Source: Alphaproteobacteria bacterium (GTDB lineage: Bacteria; Pseudomonadota; Alphaproteobacteria; Rs-D84). From it: 6,330 nt of DNA. The position numbers and the translations under genes were made by a program. The DNA lies in contig JAFOXU010000173.1 of NCBI GenBank assembly GCA_017425725.1, positions 1-6,330 on the forward strand. Direction: 5' to 3'. This document shows, in pieces, positions 1-5,674 of the stretch. Within the stretch, counting starts at the first letter, position 1. Every line of letters starts with the position of its first letter. The notes under the pieces were generated by a model, which made no database searches, was not told the origin of the DNA, and saw nothing but the letters and a program-made list of their open reading frames with translations.

Positions 1-836
1 GTCGTTGACAGTGATGAATGACCCAACAATTCCTGCAAACTGCGCAAATCTGCCCCACCGGCAAGCAATGCAGTTGCAAATGTGTGTCGCAGTGCATGCG
101 GTGTTACATAATCAGGCAATTGCAAATAATGCCGCAAATTTTCAACAACTTTTTGTGCCATGCGTGGTGTCATTGGCAACCCACGTACACTGCGAAACAG
201 TTCATCGTTTGGGCTGTTTCCAAATGGTCGCACATTGATATACTTGTCAATTGCAGACCATACAACAGGCAATACAGGAACCAATCTTTCCTTGTTCCCC
301 TTACCCAAGATTCGCAAAACATCAGGATGAGAACGAACATCCATGTTGCGTAAAGATAACGCCTCGGATATACGTAGGCCACAGCCAAATAACAATACAA
401 CCAATGCCCAATCACGTGCAGCCAACCACGGTTCTGATGCATCAATATCACGAATTGCACCACGCATATGTTCCACATCAATTGGATCGATTGCCTTGGA
501 CAATTTACGTGGCACCTTGGGCGAAGAAATCAAACCAATTGCATCATTTGTCACCCCATGCACACGCGCCAAGTATTTATAAAAACCACGTAATGATGAT
601 AATGCACGTGCTGTTGATTTATGCGACAGACCACGTCTTTGACGATTTGCCAAATACGAACGAAAACATATTGTATCCGCACGTGACAAATCACGTGGAA
701 ACGGTGGAGCCCCAGAAAAATCTTCGTAAAATTTCAAGAAGTCACGAATGTCTGCATCATATGCCGTTGCGGTATGTGACGAATAATTCTTCGTCTTGGT
801 TAAATATTCTATAAATTCAACAACAACTTCGTTCAA
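1..836 (-). CDS. xerC: Tyrosine recombinase XerC (C-terminus cut by window edge)
   Basis: Site-specific tyrosine recombinase. With XerD it normally resolves chromosome dimers at dif in the cytoplasm. 278 complete codons are visible. The N-terminal SAM-like core-binding domain (about 1-100) includes SSHTATAYDADI and STARALSSLRGFYKYL. The catalytic domain (about 115 on) shows R155 in GCGLRISEAL, K179 in GKGNKERLVP, H247 and R250 in PHALRHTFATALL, and H273 in LQELLGHSSLSTT. The nucleophilic Tyr, expected a few residues later, lies beyond the left edge. GCGLRISEAL and LQELLGH resemble XerC more than XerD. The start is TTG at 834-836: an in-frame TAG sits immediately upstream at 837-839, and AGGA lies 7 nt upstream. 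It follows the SIMPL gene by 9 nt, so co-transcription with trpS is likely. The family call is firm; XerC rather than XerD or a phage-type integrase is a motif-based judgement. Confidence 0.88.
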   Translation of the reverse strand, partial: MNEVVVEFIEYLTKTKNYSSHTATAYDADIRDFLKFYEDFSGAPPFPRDLSRADTICFRSYLANRQRRGLSHKSTARALSSLRGFYKYLARVHGVTNDAIGLISSPKVPRKLSKAIDPIDVEHMRGAIRDIDASEPWLAARDWALVVLLFGCGLRISEALSLRNMDVRSHPDVLRILGKGNKERLVPVLPVVWSAIDKYINVRPFGNSPNDELFRSVRGLPMTPRMAQKVVENLRHYLQLPDYVTPHALRHTFATALLAGGADLRSLQELLGHSSLST

Positions 837-843
837 CTATATA

Positions 844-847
844 TCCT
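844..847 (-). promoter_or_regulatory. Ribosome binding site of xerC (fixes the TTG start)
   Basis: AGGA on the minus strand, 7 nt before the TTG codon at 834-836. It reuses bases of the TAG stop codon of the upstream SIMPL gene (846-848). Because the codon directly before the TTG is an in-frame TAG, no start further upstream is possible. The short overlap suggests xerC translation is coupled to termination of the SIMPL gene. Confidence 0.6.
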
Positions 848-1580
848 ATTTAATTTCAAATACCGCAGACACAGAAACAGATACATCTGTATCACGTGAT
901 ACAATTGTGCCTGTAGCAGATGTATCTGCAACAGATGCAGCCATTACCATTTTAGTTCTTAACAATCCATTTGTTGGTGTAACAGAATCATTTGCGCTTG
1001 TATTATATGACACAGAAATTAATTCCCCTGCCCGTTTATTATCACCAGAAGCCAATGCATTTGCACGTGTTCGTGCATTTTCAACCGCCACGGACAAACA
1101 CTGTTCCATGATTGGTTTTAAGACTTCGGGGCTGGTATACATACGCAGGTTTTCAGAATATACATTTTGTTTGTTTGCAAACTGAGATAAAATTTGTTCA
1201 ATTTCATCAACACTGTTTGCCGAAACTTCGACTGCGATTGTTGTTTCAATCCCCAGTGTAACAGAACGCTGTTCGTCACGATTCCATTCTGTTTTTTCAT
1301 ACGAATTGAATTGTGTTGTTTGTAATTGAACAGGTAATGTTTTTAGATATTCTGTTATTTCTGCCATCTGACTGGTTGCATCACGCATTGATTGCGCAGC
1401 ACTGTCTGCCAGTGCAGTAACACGCAATGTAATTGCTGTTTTATCACGTGGCGCAGTTGTCAGGCATTCACCACTGACCGCAATGGTGTGGGGAATTTCA
1501 TTATTATCAGGCCATAACAATGCAACACCTGTCAGAATTACCAATAACGAGCATGCACCAACAAAAAATGAACGTTTCAT
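846..1580 (-). CDS. SIMPL-domain (DUF541, YggE-like) membrane-anchored protein
   Basis: A 244-residue protein with a basic N-terminus (MKRS) and a hydrophobic segment at about residues 5-23. No clear signal-peptidase site follows, so it is probably a signal anchor with the rest in the periplasm. Residues about 31-243 match the SIMPL (DUF541) layout: an opening strand IAVSGE, a long helix in which Ala residues recur (LADSAAQSMRDATSQMAEITEYL), a central VTLGIETTIAVEV strand, the helix AVENARTRANALASGDNKRAGELISVSY, and a closing VSVSVSAVFEIK strand. Family members such as E. coli YggE are linked to oxidative stress, but the biochemical role is unknown and no catalytic residues are recognised. 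The start ATG is preceded by AGGAGAG. It lies 23 nt downstream of trpS and 9 nt upstream of xerC, the middle gene of a probable operon. Confidence 0.85.
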   Translation of the reverse strand: MKRSFFVGACSLLVILTGVALLWPDNNEIPHTIAVSGECLTTAPRDKTAITLRVTALADSAAQSMRDATSQMAEITEYLKTLPVQLQTTQFNSYEKTEWNRDEQRSVTLGIETTIAVEVSANSVDEIEQILSQFANKQNVYSENLRMYTSPEVLKPIMEQCLSVAVENARTRANALASGDNKRAGELISVSYNTSANDSVTPTNGLLRTKMVMAASVADTSATGTIVSRDTDVSVSVSAVFEIK

Positions 1581-1603
1581 ATTCTCTCTCCTAATTTATT
1601 AAA

Positions 1604-2602
1604 TTATCCCAACATTGCCTTTTTAACACGTGCCAACGTTTCCATTGCCACAGGTTTTGCACGTTCTGCGCCACGTTTTAAAATCTGTTCGATTTCGTCT
1701 GTGTTTGCCATCAATCGTTCATATTCCATGCGTGCATCAGACAAAACAGAATTTATTTTTTCAAACAAAATTGTCTTGGCTGTACCATACCCCATGCCAC
1801 CTGCACGGAACATTTCAGCAAATTCTGCAACCTCGGTTTCCGATGCAAAATGTTTATACAACTGATAAATCGTAGATTCATCAGGATCCTTAGCCTCTTC
1901 TGGTGTTTTTGAATCTGTGATGATACGCATAATCTTCTTTTTTAATTCCTTTTCTGGTGCCATCAATGGAATTGTGTTATCGTAAGATTTGCTCATCTTT
2001 CTGCCGTCCAACCCTGGGATTAATCCTGTGTCACGACCAATCACAGGCGTTGGTAATTTAAACGTTTCGCCATAGATATGATTAAAATATCCGGCAATAT
2101 CACGTGCAAATTCAACATGCTGTTTCTGGTCTGCACCAACCGGTACAATATCAGAATTATACAACAAGATATCTGCGGACATTAAAATAGGATATGTGTA
2201 TAGCCCCATATTTATGCCTGCATCAACATCATCACCATTTGCAATATTTTTATCCATTGCCGCCTTGTATGAATGTGCACGGTTCATCAACCCCTTTGGA
2301 GTGACGTTGGTTAACAACGTATTCAGTTGATAAATTTCATCAATATCAGACTGACGAAATAAAATAGCGTTATCTAAATTCAACCCCAATGCCACCAACA
2401 TTGCAGTTATTTCATATGTATGCTGCTTTATTTGTGTGGCATCATGAATCAAATTCAATGCGTGCAAATCTGCAATAAACATAAATGTTTTTTGCGTTTG
2501 CGACTGTTCAATCAATGGTTTTAATGCACCAACATAGTTTCCAACATGTGGTGTACCTGTGGGTTTAATACCTGTTAAAACGATTTTTTCTGTACTTGAC
2601 AT
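1604..2602 (-). CDS. trpS: Tryptophan--tRNA ligase (TrpS)
   Basis: Class I aminoacyl-tRNA synthetase that charges tRNA-Trp with tryptophan in the cytoplasm. At 332 residues it has the usual length of bacterial TrpS. The HIGH-type ATP-binding signature is H19-V-G-N22, inside GIKPTGTPHVGNYVGAL. The Rossmann core includes FMFIADLHALN (40-50) and the GADQKQHVE segment (156-164) typical of TrpS. The second signature K202-M-S-K-S206 lies in DGRKMSKSYDNTI, and a C-terminal helical anticodon-binding part follows. The TPHVGNY form of the first signature differs from the more common LHLGNY form and resembles the variant I recall from some gamma- and deltaproteobacterial enzymes. The ATG at 2600-2602 is preceded by AAAAGG. 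It is the first gene of the minus-strand group trpS - SIMPL - xerC and has a leader of about 140 nt. Confidence 0.97.
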   Translation of the reverse strand: MSSTEKIVLTGIKPTGTPHVGNYVGALKPLIEQSQTQKTFMFIADLHALNLIHDATQIKQHTYEITAMLVALGLNLDNAILFRQSDIDEIYQLNTLLTNVTPKGLMNRAHSYKAAMDKNIANGDDVDAGINMGLYTYPILMSADILLYNSDIVPVGADQKQHVEFARDIAGYFNHIYGETFKLPTPVIGRDTGLIPGLDGRKMSKSYDNTIPLMAPEKELKKKIMRIITDSKTPEEAKDPDESTIYQLYKHFASETEVAEFAEMFRAGGMGYGTAKTILFEKINSVLSDARMEYERLMANTDEIEQILKRGAERAKPVAMETLARVKKAMLG

Positions 2603-2742
2603 AATAATTACCTTTTCTTGTGTTTAATTTTAATGTTTTTATGCTAAAAATGAAAGCCCAAAATATAACAGGGCGACAAAATAATTCAGGCGGCAATGCG
2701 CCAACATGTGTTTACAGAAAAGATAAATTTATTTTTTAACAT
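2603..2742 (-). other. Long trpS mRNA leader
   Basis: If the promoter at 2749-2776 is right, transcription begins near 2742 and leaves about 140 nt before the trpS start. The stretch is AT-rich apart from a GC-richer block at 2653-2707. There GGCG at 2690-2693 (or 2672-2675) can pair with CGCC at 2699-2702, and GCCC (2656-2659 on the plus strand) with GGGC (2671-2674). These stems are only 4 bp, so no stable attenuator or T-box is evident. The predicted +1 coincides with an ATG (2740-2742) opening an 18-codon ORF containing one Trp codon. This is suggestive only. Confidence 0.35.
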
Positions 2743-2748
2743 ACCTTT

Positions 2749-2776
2749 ATTATAGGCGCATTTCAAAAAAAATCAA
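2749..2776 (-). promoter_or_regulatory. Predicted sigma70-type promoter for trpS operon
   Basis: On the minus strand a perfect TATAAT (-10) occupies 2754-2749, and TTGATT (4 of 6 matches to TTGACA) occupies 2776-2771, with a 16-nt spacer. It points toward trpS, and no other gene lies between. The -35 box overlaps that of the divergent plus-strand promoter. The evidence is consensus matching only. Confidence 0.5.
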
Positions 2777-2801
2777 CACAAACATAAATTTATGGTATAA
2801 T
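2773..2801 (+). promoter_or_regulatory. Predicted sigma70-type promoter for the repeat-protein gene
   Basis: A perfect TATAAT at 2796-2801 is preceded, at the ideal 17-nt spacing, by TCAACA at 2773-2778 (4 of 6 matches to TTGACA). The expected start of transcription near 2808 leaves a very short untranslated leader. That leader contains an AAGGGG ribosome binding site (about 2812-2817), 6 nt before the ATG at 2824. Confidence 0.55.
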
Positions 2802-2823
2802 CTACCCGTACAAGGGGTATATT

Positions 2824-4767
2824 ATGGCAAAAAGTATGTACGATATTATAAAAAAACAAAATGGCGAACATTTTGCCAAAGCAATTCGTAACTATGACAA
2901 TGGTATTTTTGACATCCCAAATATTGATAAAATTGTAAAATATGCCGGCCGTGATGCAGAACCAATTATGAATTATCTGGTGGCATTGAAACAAATAAAA
3001 ATCCAAGAAATGTCTGTACATATGGACCCAATCACACTATTAAGCAAGGCCGGATACAATGCATATGTTGCAGACACATTGGAAAAACAAAACGCAATCA
3101 AAAAATATTATGCACATGGCGAAGAATTATGTACATTTCGTGATAACGGCAGATTTAAAAATTACTATATCATAAACGCAGTTCGTAAAGACGTTGATAA
3201 AATAAAACGTAGCGCCCATCCATCACGTGATGACAAATATGGAACATCTGTTATATCAATTCAGATTTTGAAAACCGGTGGTTTTATCAGTATAAAAAAC
3301 AGATATAATCATACTGTGCAAAACTGTGATAACACATTAGATTCAAACCCAGACAATATTATATTGGGGTTATCTGATGCAATTAAACATCATTTTAATG
3401 TTGATTTTTCTTCACAACACGTTCCGTTGCCGAACCACTACATTTCAATACACGGTCAGATTTGTAGATATAATTCAGAAATAGAAAATATATATTTTGG
3501 CGAAGACTTTTATGCCAGAGATGGTCAAATTTATGAAATTGATAAAAATTCTGAAATAATGATTGGAAATGGCATTTTGTTTGACATAAAACAAAAATGC
3601 TTCGTTGATTTGACAAGAATGAACAACACAGAAACAATGCGTTATCGTTTTGTTATGGCACTAAACAATGCAACGCAAGGCAAAAAGATAACCGTTCAAA
3701 AAAATCCATCTGGTGGCCGTGATATTTTGGCAGATGGGACACAATTGCTGACGGTTGAAAATGGCGAAATTGTAAACATAAATTTACCAGGCAAACAAGA
3801 TGCTGTATATCTGGAAAATTGTTCGAATTTACGTGGTAAAATGGATTTTAGCCAGGTTTCAAAATTGGTGTTGAAAAATGCAAATCTGAGCGCAGTTGAT
3901 AATCTTGTATTACCAAAGAATGCAAACTTTATCAATATTGAAGGCGCAATATTACCAAAATGCGATTTAGACCTTAGCAATGTTCACAACATTAATATGA
4001 CAGGGGCAGATATTAGTCGTGTTATCAATTTCAAATTATCGGATGATATACCTTGCTTTACTGGAGTGATATTCCCACAATGTGAATTAGGTTTTAATGA
4101 AGAAGTAAATTTAACTTATGCAGATTTAAGTCGTGTTACAAAGCTTACTTTTTCCAAAAATGTAAGAAGAGCTGAGTTGGCAAATGCATTATTACCAAAT
4201 ATTGATTTAGATTTTAGTCATATTGATAATCTTAATCTGCGTGGCGTAGATTTGAGAAGAACACCAAATATAAAATTACCACGGGCAGGAGACAGACTGA
4301 ATCTGGTACAGGCAAAGTTACCAGCAATTGATTTAGATTTACGAAATATAGGAACTGTTCACATCGAAGAGGCAGATTTCTCATTATTAACCGATTTAAA
4401 GTTACCAAAGTGCACAGAATTATGGATGGAAGATACAATTTTACCCGCAATTAATATAGATTTTAGTCAATCTAGTAAAATTTATCTGCCACGTGCTGAT
4501 TTAAGTCGTGTAACAGGTTTGACATTACCAAAAAAAGCAGAGTTCATAAATTTATCGGACGCACAATTACCCCCAATTGATTTAGATTTTACGGGAATAA
4601 AATATGTTCATTTAGACGGATGTGATTTAAGTCATGTAACAGGTCTAAAAGGGGTTAAACCACAAGATATGTTAAGATGGGGTGCCGCCAGACTAAAACA
4701 AAAAATACAACAATTAGCTAAAAGGGAAACATATGTCCAAAATCCAAATGACATTAACGAGCGGTAG
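2824..4767 (+). CDS. Large orphan protein with C-terminal leucine-rich-like solenoid repeats
   Basis: A 647-residue protein of unknown function. The ATG follows an AAGGGG site and a good promoter. There is no signal peptide and no membrane segment, so it is probably cytoplasmic. Residues 1-335 form a non-repetitive region with distinctive stretches such as LLSKAGYNAYVADTLEKQNA (72-91), NYYIINAVRKDVDKI, GTSVISIQILKTGGFISI and DNIILGLSDAIKHHFNVDF. I recall, without being able to check, similar N-terminal regions in many predicted proteins of uncultured gut Alphaproteobacteria. Residues 336 to about 611 are seven tandem repeats of 40-42 residues. The C-terminus (about 612-647) is basic and helical-looking (RWGAARLKQKIQQLAKRE). 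Its last 35 nt overlap the cyclophilin gene. Leucine-rich-like solenoids usually bind proteins, so a scaffold or interaction role is a reasonable but unproven guess. The reading frame itself is certain. Confidence 0.9.
   Translation: MAKSMYDIIKKQNGEHFAKAIRNYDNGIFDIPNIDKIVKYAGRDAEPIMNYLVALKQIKIQEMSVHMDPITLLSKAGYNAYVADTLEKQNAIKKYYAHGEELCTFRDNGRFKNYYIINAVRKDVDKIKRSAHPSRDDKYGTSVISIQILKTGGFISIKNRYNHTVQNCDNTLDSNPDNIILGLSDAIKHHFNVDFSSQHVPLPNHYISIHGQICRYNSEIENIYFGEDFYARDGQIYEIDKNSEIMIGNGILFDIKQKCFVDLTRMNNTETMRYRFVMALNNATQGKKITVQKNPSGGRDILADGTQLLTVENGEIVNINLPGKQDAVYLENCSNLRGKMDFSQVSKLVLKNANLSAVDNLVLPKNANFINIEGAILPKCDLDLSNVHNINMTGADISRVINFKLSDDIPCFTGVIFPQCELGFNEEVNLTYADLSRVTKLTFSKNVRRAELANALLPNIDLDFSHIDNLNLRGVDLRRTPNIKLPRAGDRLNLVQAKLPAIDLDLRNIGTVHIEEADFSLLTDLKLPKCTELWMEDTILPAINIDFSQSSKIYLPRADLSRVTGLTLPKKAEFINLSDAQLPPIDLDFTGIKYVHLDGCDLSHVTGLKGVKPQDMLRWGAARLKQKIQQLAKRETYVQNPNDINER
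3829..4656 (+). repeat. Seven tandem ~123-nt repeats encoding a 40-42 residue solenoid unit
   Basis: Units begin at residues 336, 377, 417, 457, 499, 540 and 582, each (except the first) with LP or FP. The consensus is about LPxIDLDFSxIxxLxLxxADLSRVTxLxLPK followed by xxxxNLxxAx. Each unit splits into two similar halves of about 20 residues (hydrophobic-N-hydrophobic-x-x-A-x-L), giving about 14 short turns, as in a leucine-rich or pentapeptide-like solenoid. The similarity is also visible in the DNA: ATTGATTTAGATTTTAG recurs at 4201, GATTTAAGTCGTGT recurs at about 4122 and 4498, and close variants occur in other units. The third unit (417-456) is the most divergent and the last is truncated. 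Confidence 0.85.
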
Positions 4768-5191
4768 TGTCGTAATTGAAACATTACCAAATGTTGCGCC
4801 AAAACATGTTGCAAGAATTATTGAATTGGTAAAATCTGGTTTCTATGACGGATTAACATTTCATCGTGTGATTGATGGTTTTATGGCACAGACTGGTTGC
4901 CCATTGGGAAATGGCACCGGTGGCAGTGGTGTTAAAATTCCAGCAGAGTTTTCAAGCGAACATTTTTCACGTGGCACAGTTGGTATGGCACGTGCATTTG
5001 ACGTCAATTCCGGGGATTCACAGTTCTTTATTTGCTTTGATGATTGCGGTTTCTTGGATGGGAAATATACAGTTTGGGGACGCGTTGTGTCGGGCATGGA
5101 ACATGTTGATAAAATTAAACGAGGCGACGAATTTGATAATGGACACGTTGAAAATCCTGATAAAATTATAAAGATGGAAATCATGGAATAA
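4733..5191 (+). CDS. Cyclophilin-type peptidyl-prolyl cis-trans isomerase
   Basis: A 152-residue single-domain cyclophilin that catalyses cis-trans isomerisation of Xaa-Pro bonds to assist folding. There is no signal peptide, so it is cytoplasmic. The family signature FHRVIDGFMAQTGCP (43-57) carries the catalytic Arg R45 together with F50, M51 and Q53. GDSQFFICF (94-102) and FLDGKYTVWGRVVSGM (107-122) complete the active-site face. Positions equivalent to human CypA W121 and H126 are F107 and Y112; a non-Trp residue at the first usually lowers cyclosporin sensitivity. The length is typical of small bacterial cyclophilins. The ATG is supported by AGGG 6 nt upstream and by an N-terminus that starts in the right place for the fold, although it lies 35 nt inside the preceding gene in another frame. 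Translation may be coupled. It ends inside a strong terminator hairpin. Confidence 0.95.
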   Translation: MSKIQMTLTSGSVVIETLPNVAPKHVARIIELVKSGFYDGLTFHRVIDGFMAQTGCPLGNGTGGSGVKIPAEFSSEHFSRGTVGMARAFDVNSGDSQFFICFDDCGFLDGKYTVWGRVVSGMEHVDKIKRGDEFDNGHVENPDKIIKMEIME

Positions 5192-5218
5192 AAATCCCCC
5201 AAACGGGGGATTTTTATT
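5187..5218. terminator. Bidirectional intrinsic terminator between convergent units
   Basis: Perfect 14-bp inverted repeat: 5187-5200 pairs with 5205-5218 around an AAAC loop, with a core of five C paired to five G flanked by A5/T5 arms. The T-rich arm gives a U tract after the G run on either strand, so it can stop transcription from both sides. The TAA of the cyclophilin gene (5189-5191) and the TAA of the converging phage-like membrane protein gene (5214-5216) both lie inside the stem. Confidence 0.93.
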
Positions 5219-5474
5219 TTATTACCGCACCTTTTATCAGGGTCAAATCTTCTTTGATATCATCTATTTTAATTTGAATTTTGGCGATTCCTGTTTCCAA
5301 TATGGTTGTTCTGTTTTCCAGTGATGTTATACGGGCATCAACACGTTCCAATTCCAGAACAGAAAAATCTTGTTTTGCTGCCCAATAAATCACACCTGCG
5401 ATAAACGCAATTAAAAACCAACTGTCACGCAAGAATTCTAGCAATCCATTAATAGGTTTTGATTGTGCTTTCAT
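5214..5474 (-). CDS. Small membrane-anchored coiled-coil protein of phage cluster
   Basis: An 86-residue protein with a short N-terminal cytoplasmic segment and one membrane helix at about 17-34 (SWFLIAFIAGVIYWAA). It then has a long amphipathic helix with hydrophobic residues at 42, 45, 49, 52, 59, 63, 66, 70, 73, 77 and 80 (T at 56): an unbroken a/d heptad pattern over about 39 residues. This predicts a membrane-tethered coiled-coil oligomer. No sequence family is recognised. Its place after portal and Bbp19-like genes suggests a phage role, perhaps a holin- or spanin-like lysis component or a membrane adaptor, but this is inference from context. The start overlaps the upstream stop as ATGA (5471-5474), and a G-rich ribosome binding site (AGGGGGG) lies 7 nt before it. 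The stop lies in the shared terminator. Confidence 0.85.
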   Translation of the reverse strand: MKAQSKPINGLLEFLRDSWFLIAFIAGVIYWAAKQDFSVLELERVDARITSLENRTTILETGIAKIQIKIDDIKEDLTLIKGAVIK

Positions 5475-5674
5475 GACTTGTCCCCCCTGCCCCTGGATAC
5501 TAATGTTTCAATCTGATGCACTAATAAACGTTGTGCTTCTAATGAACGCAATTCTGAATCTGTGGCATTCGGCCCCAGCGCACGTTCAATCGTTATCTGG
5601 CGCAAGTGTGCCAGTACACGTTGCCCTAATACACCTGAAAATGTTTTGGCATATGCCAATTCTATATCTGTCAT
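5471..5674 (-). CDS. Bbp19-like small phage protein
   Basis: A 67-residue soluble protein. The pattern YAKTFSGVLGQRVLAHLRQ (8-26), followed after a short acidic/polar linker (NATDSELRSL) by EAQRLLVHQIETL (46-58), resembles the small Bbp19-type family. That family is named from Bordetella phage BPP-1 and is found beside podovirus-type portal genes; its molecular role is not established. The start ATG overlaps the portal stop as ATGA (5671-5674), preceded by a G-rich ribosome-binding stretch, and its own TGA overlaps the next start the same way. Strong translational coupling on both sides supports co-production with the portal. The family assignment comes from motif memory, not a search. Confidence 0.8.
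   Translation of the reverse strand: MTDIELAYAKTFSGVLGQRVLAHLRQITIERALGPNATDSELRSLEAQRLLVHQIETLVSRGRGDKS

Noticed and set aside
5..814. Plus-strand and minus-strand ORFs of 77-187 codons over the left end
   Set aside because: They are shadows of the minus-strand xerC frame, which carries all the tyrosine recombinase motifs; they are rich in His, Gln and Pro and match no family.
1548..1562. Lipobox-like VGAC at residues 7-10 of the SIMPL protein
   Set aside because: The Cys comes after only about two hydrophobic residues and the hydrophobic stretch continues beyond it, unlike a lipoprotein signal; a signal anchor fits better.
2603..2823. T-box or classical Trp attenuator upstream of trpS
   Set aside because: No T-box core, no terminator hairpin with U tract and no tandem Trp codons are visible; only weak 4-bp stems exist.
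4519..4550. TTGACA at 4519-4524 as an internal promoter for the cyclophilin gene
   Set aside because: No acceptable -10 box lies 16-18 nt downstream, and the motif is part of a repeat unit encoding GLTLPK-type sequence.
3395..4814. Minus-strand ORFs of 60-94 codons opposite the repeat protein
   Set aside because: They are antisense shadows of a long, clearly coding plus-strand frame, without ribosome binding sites or recognisable products.
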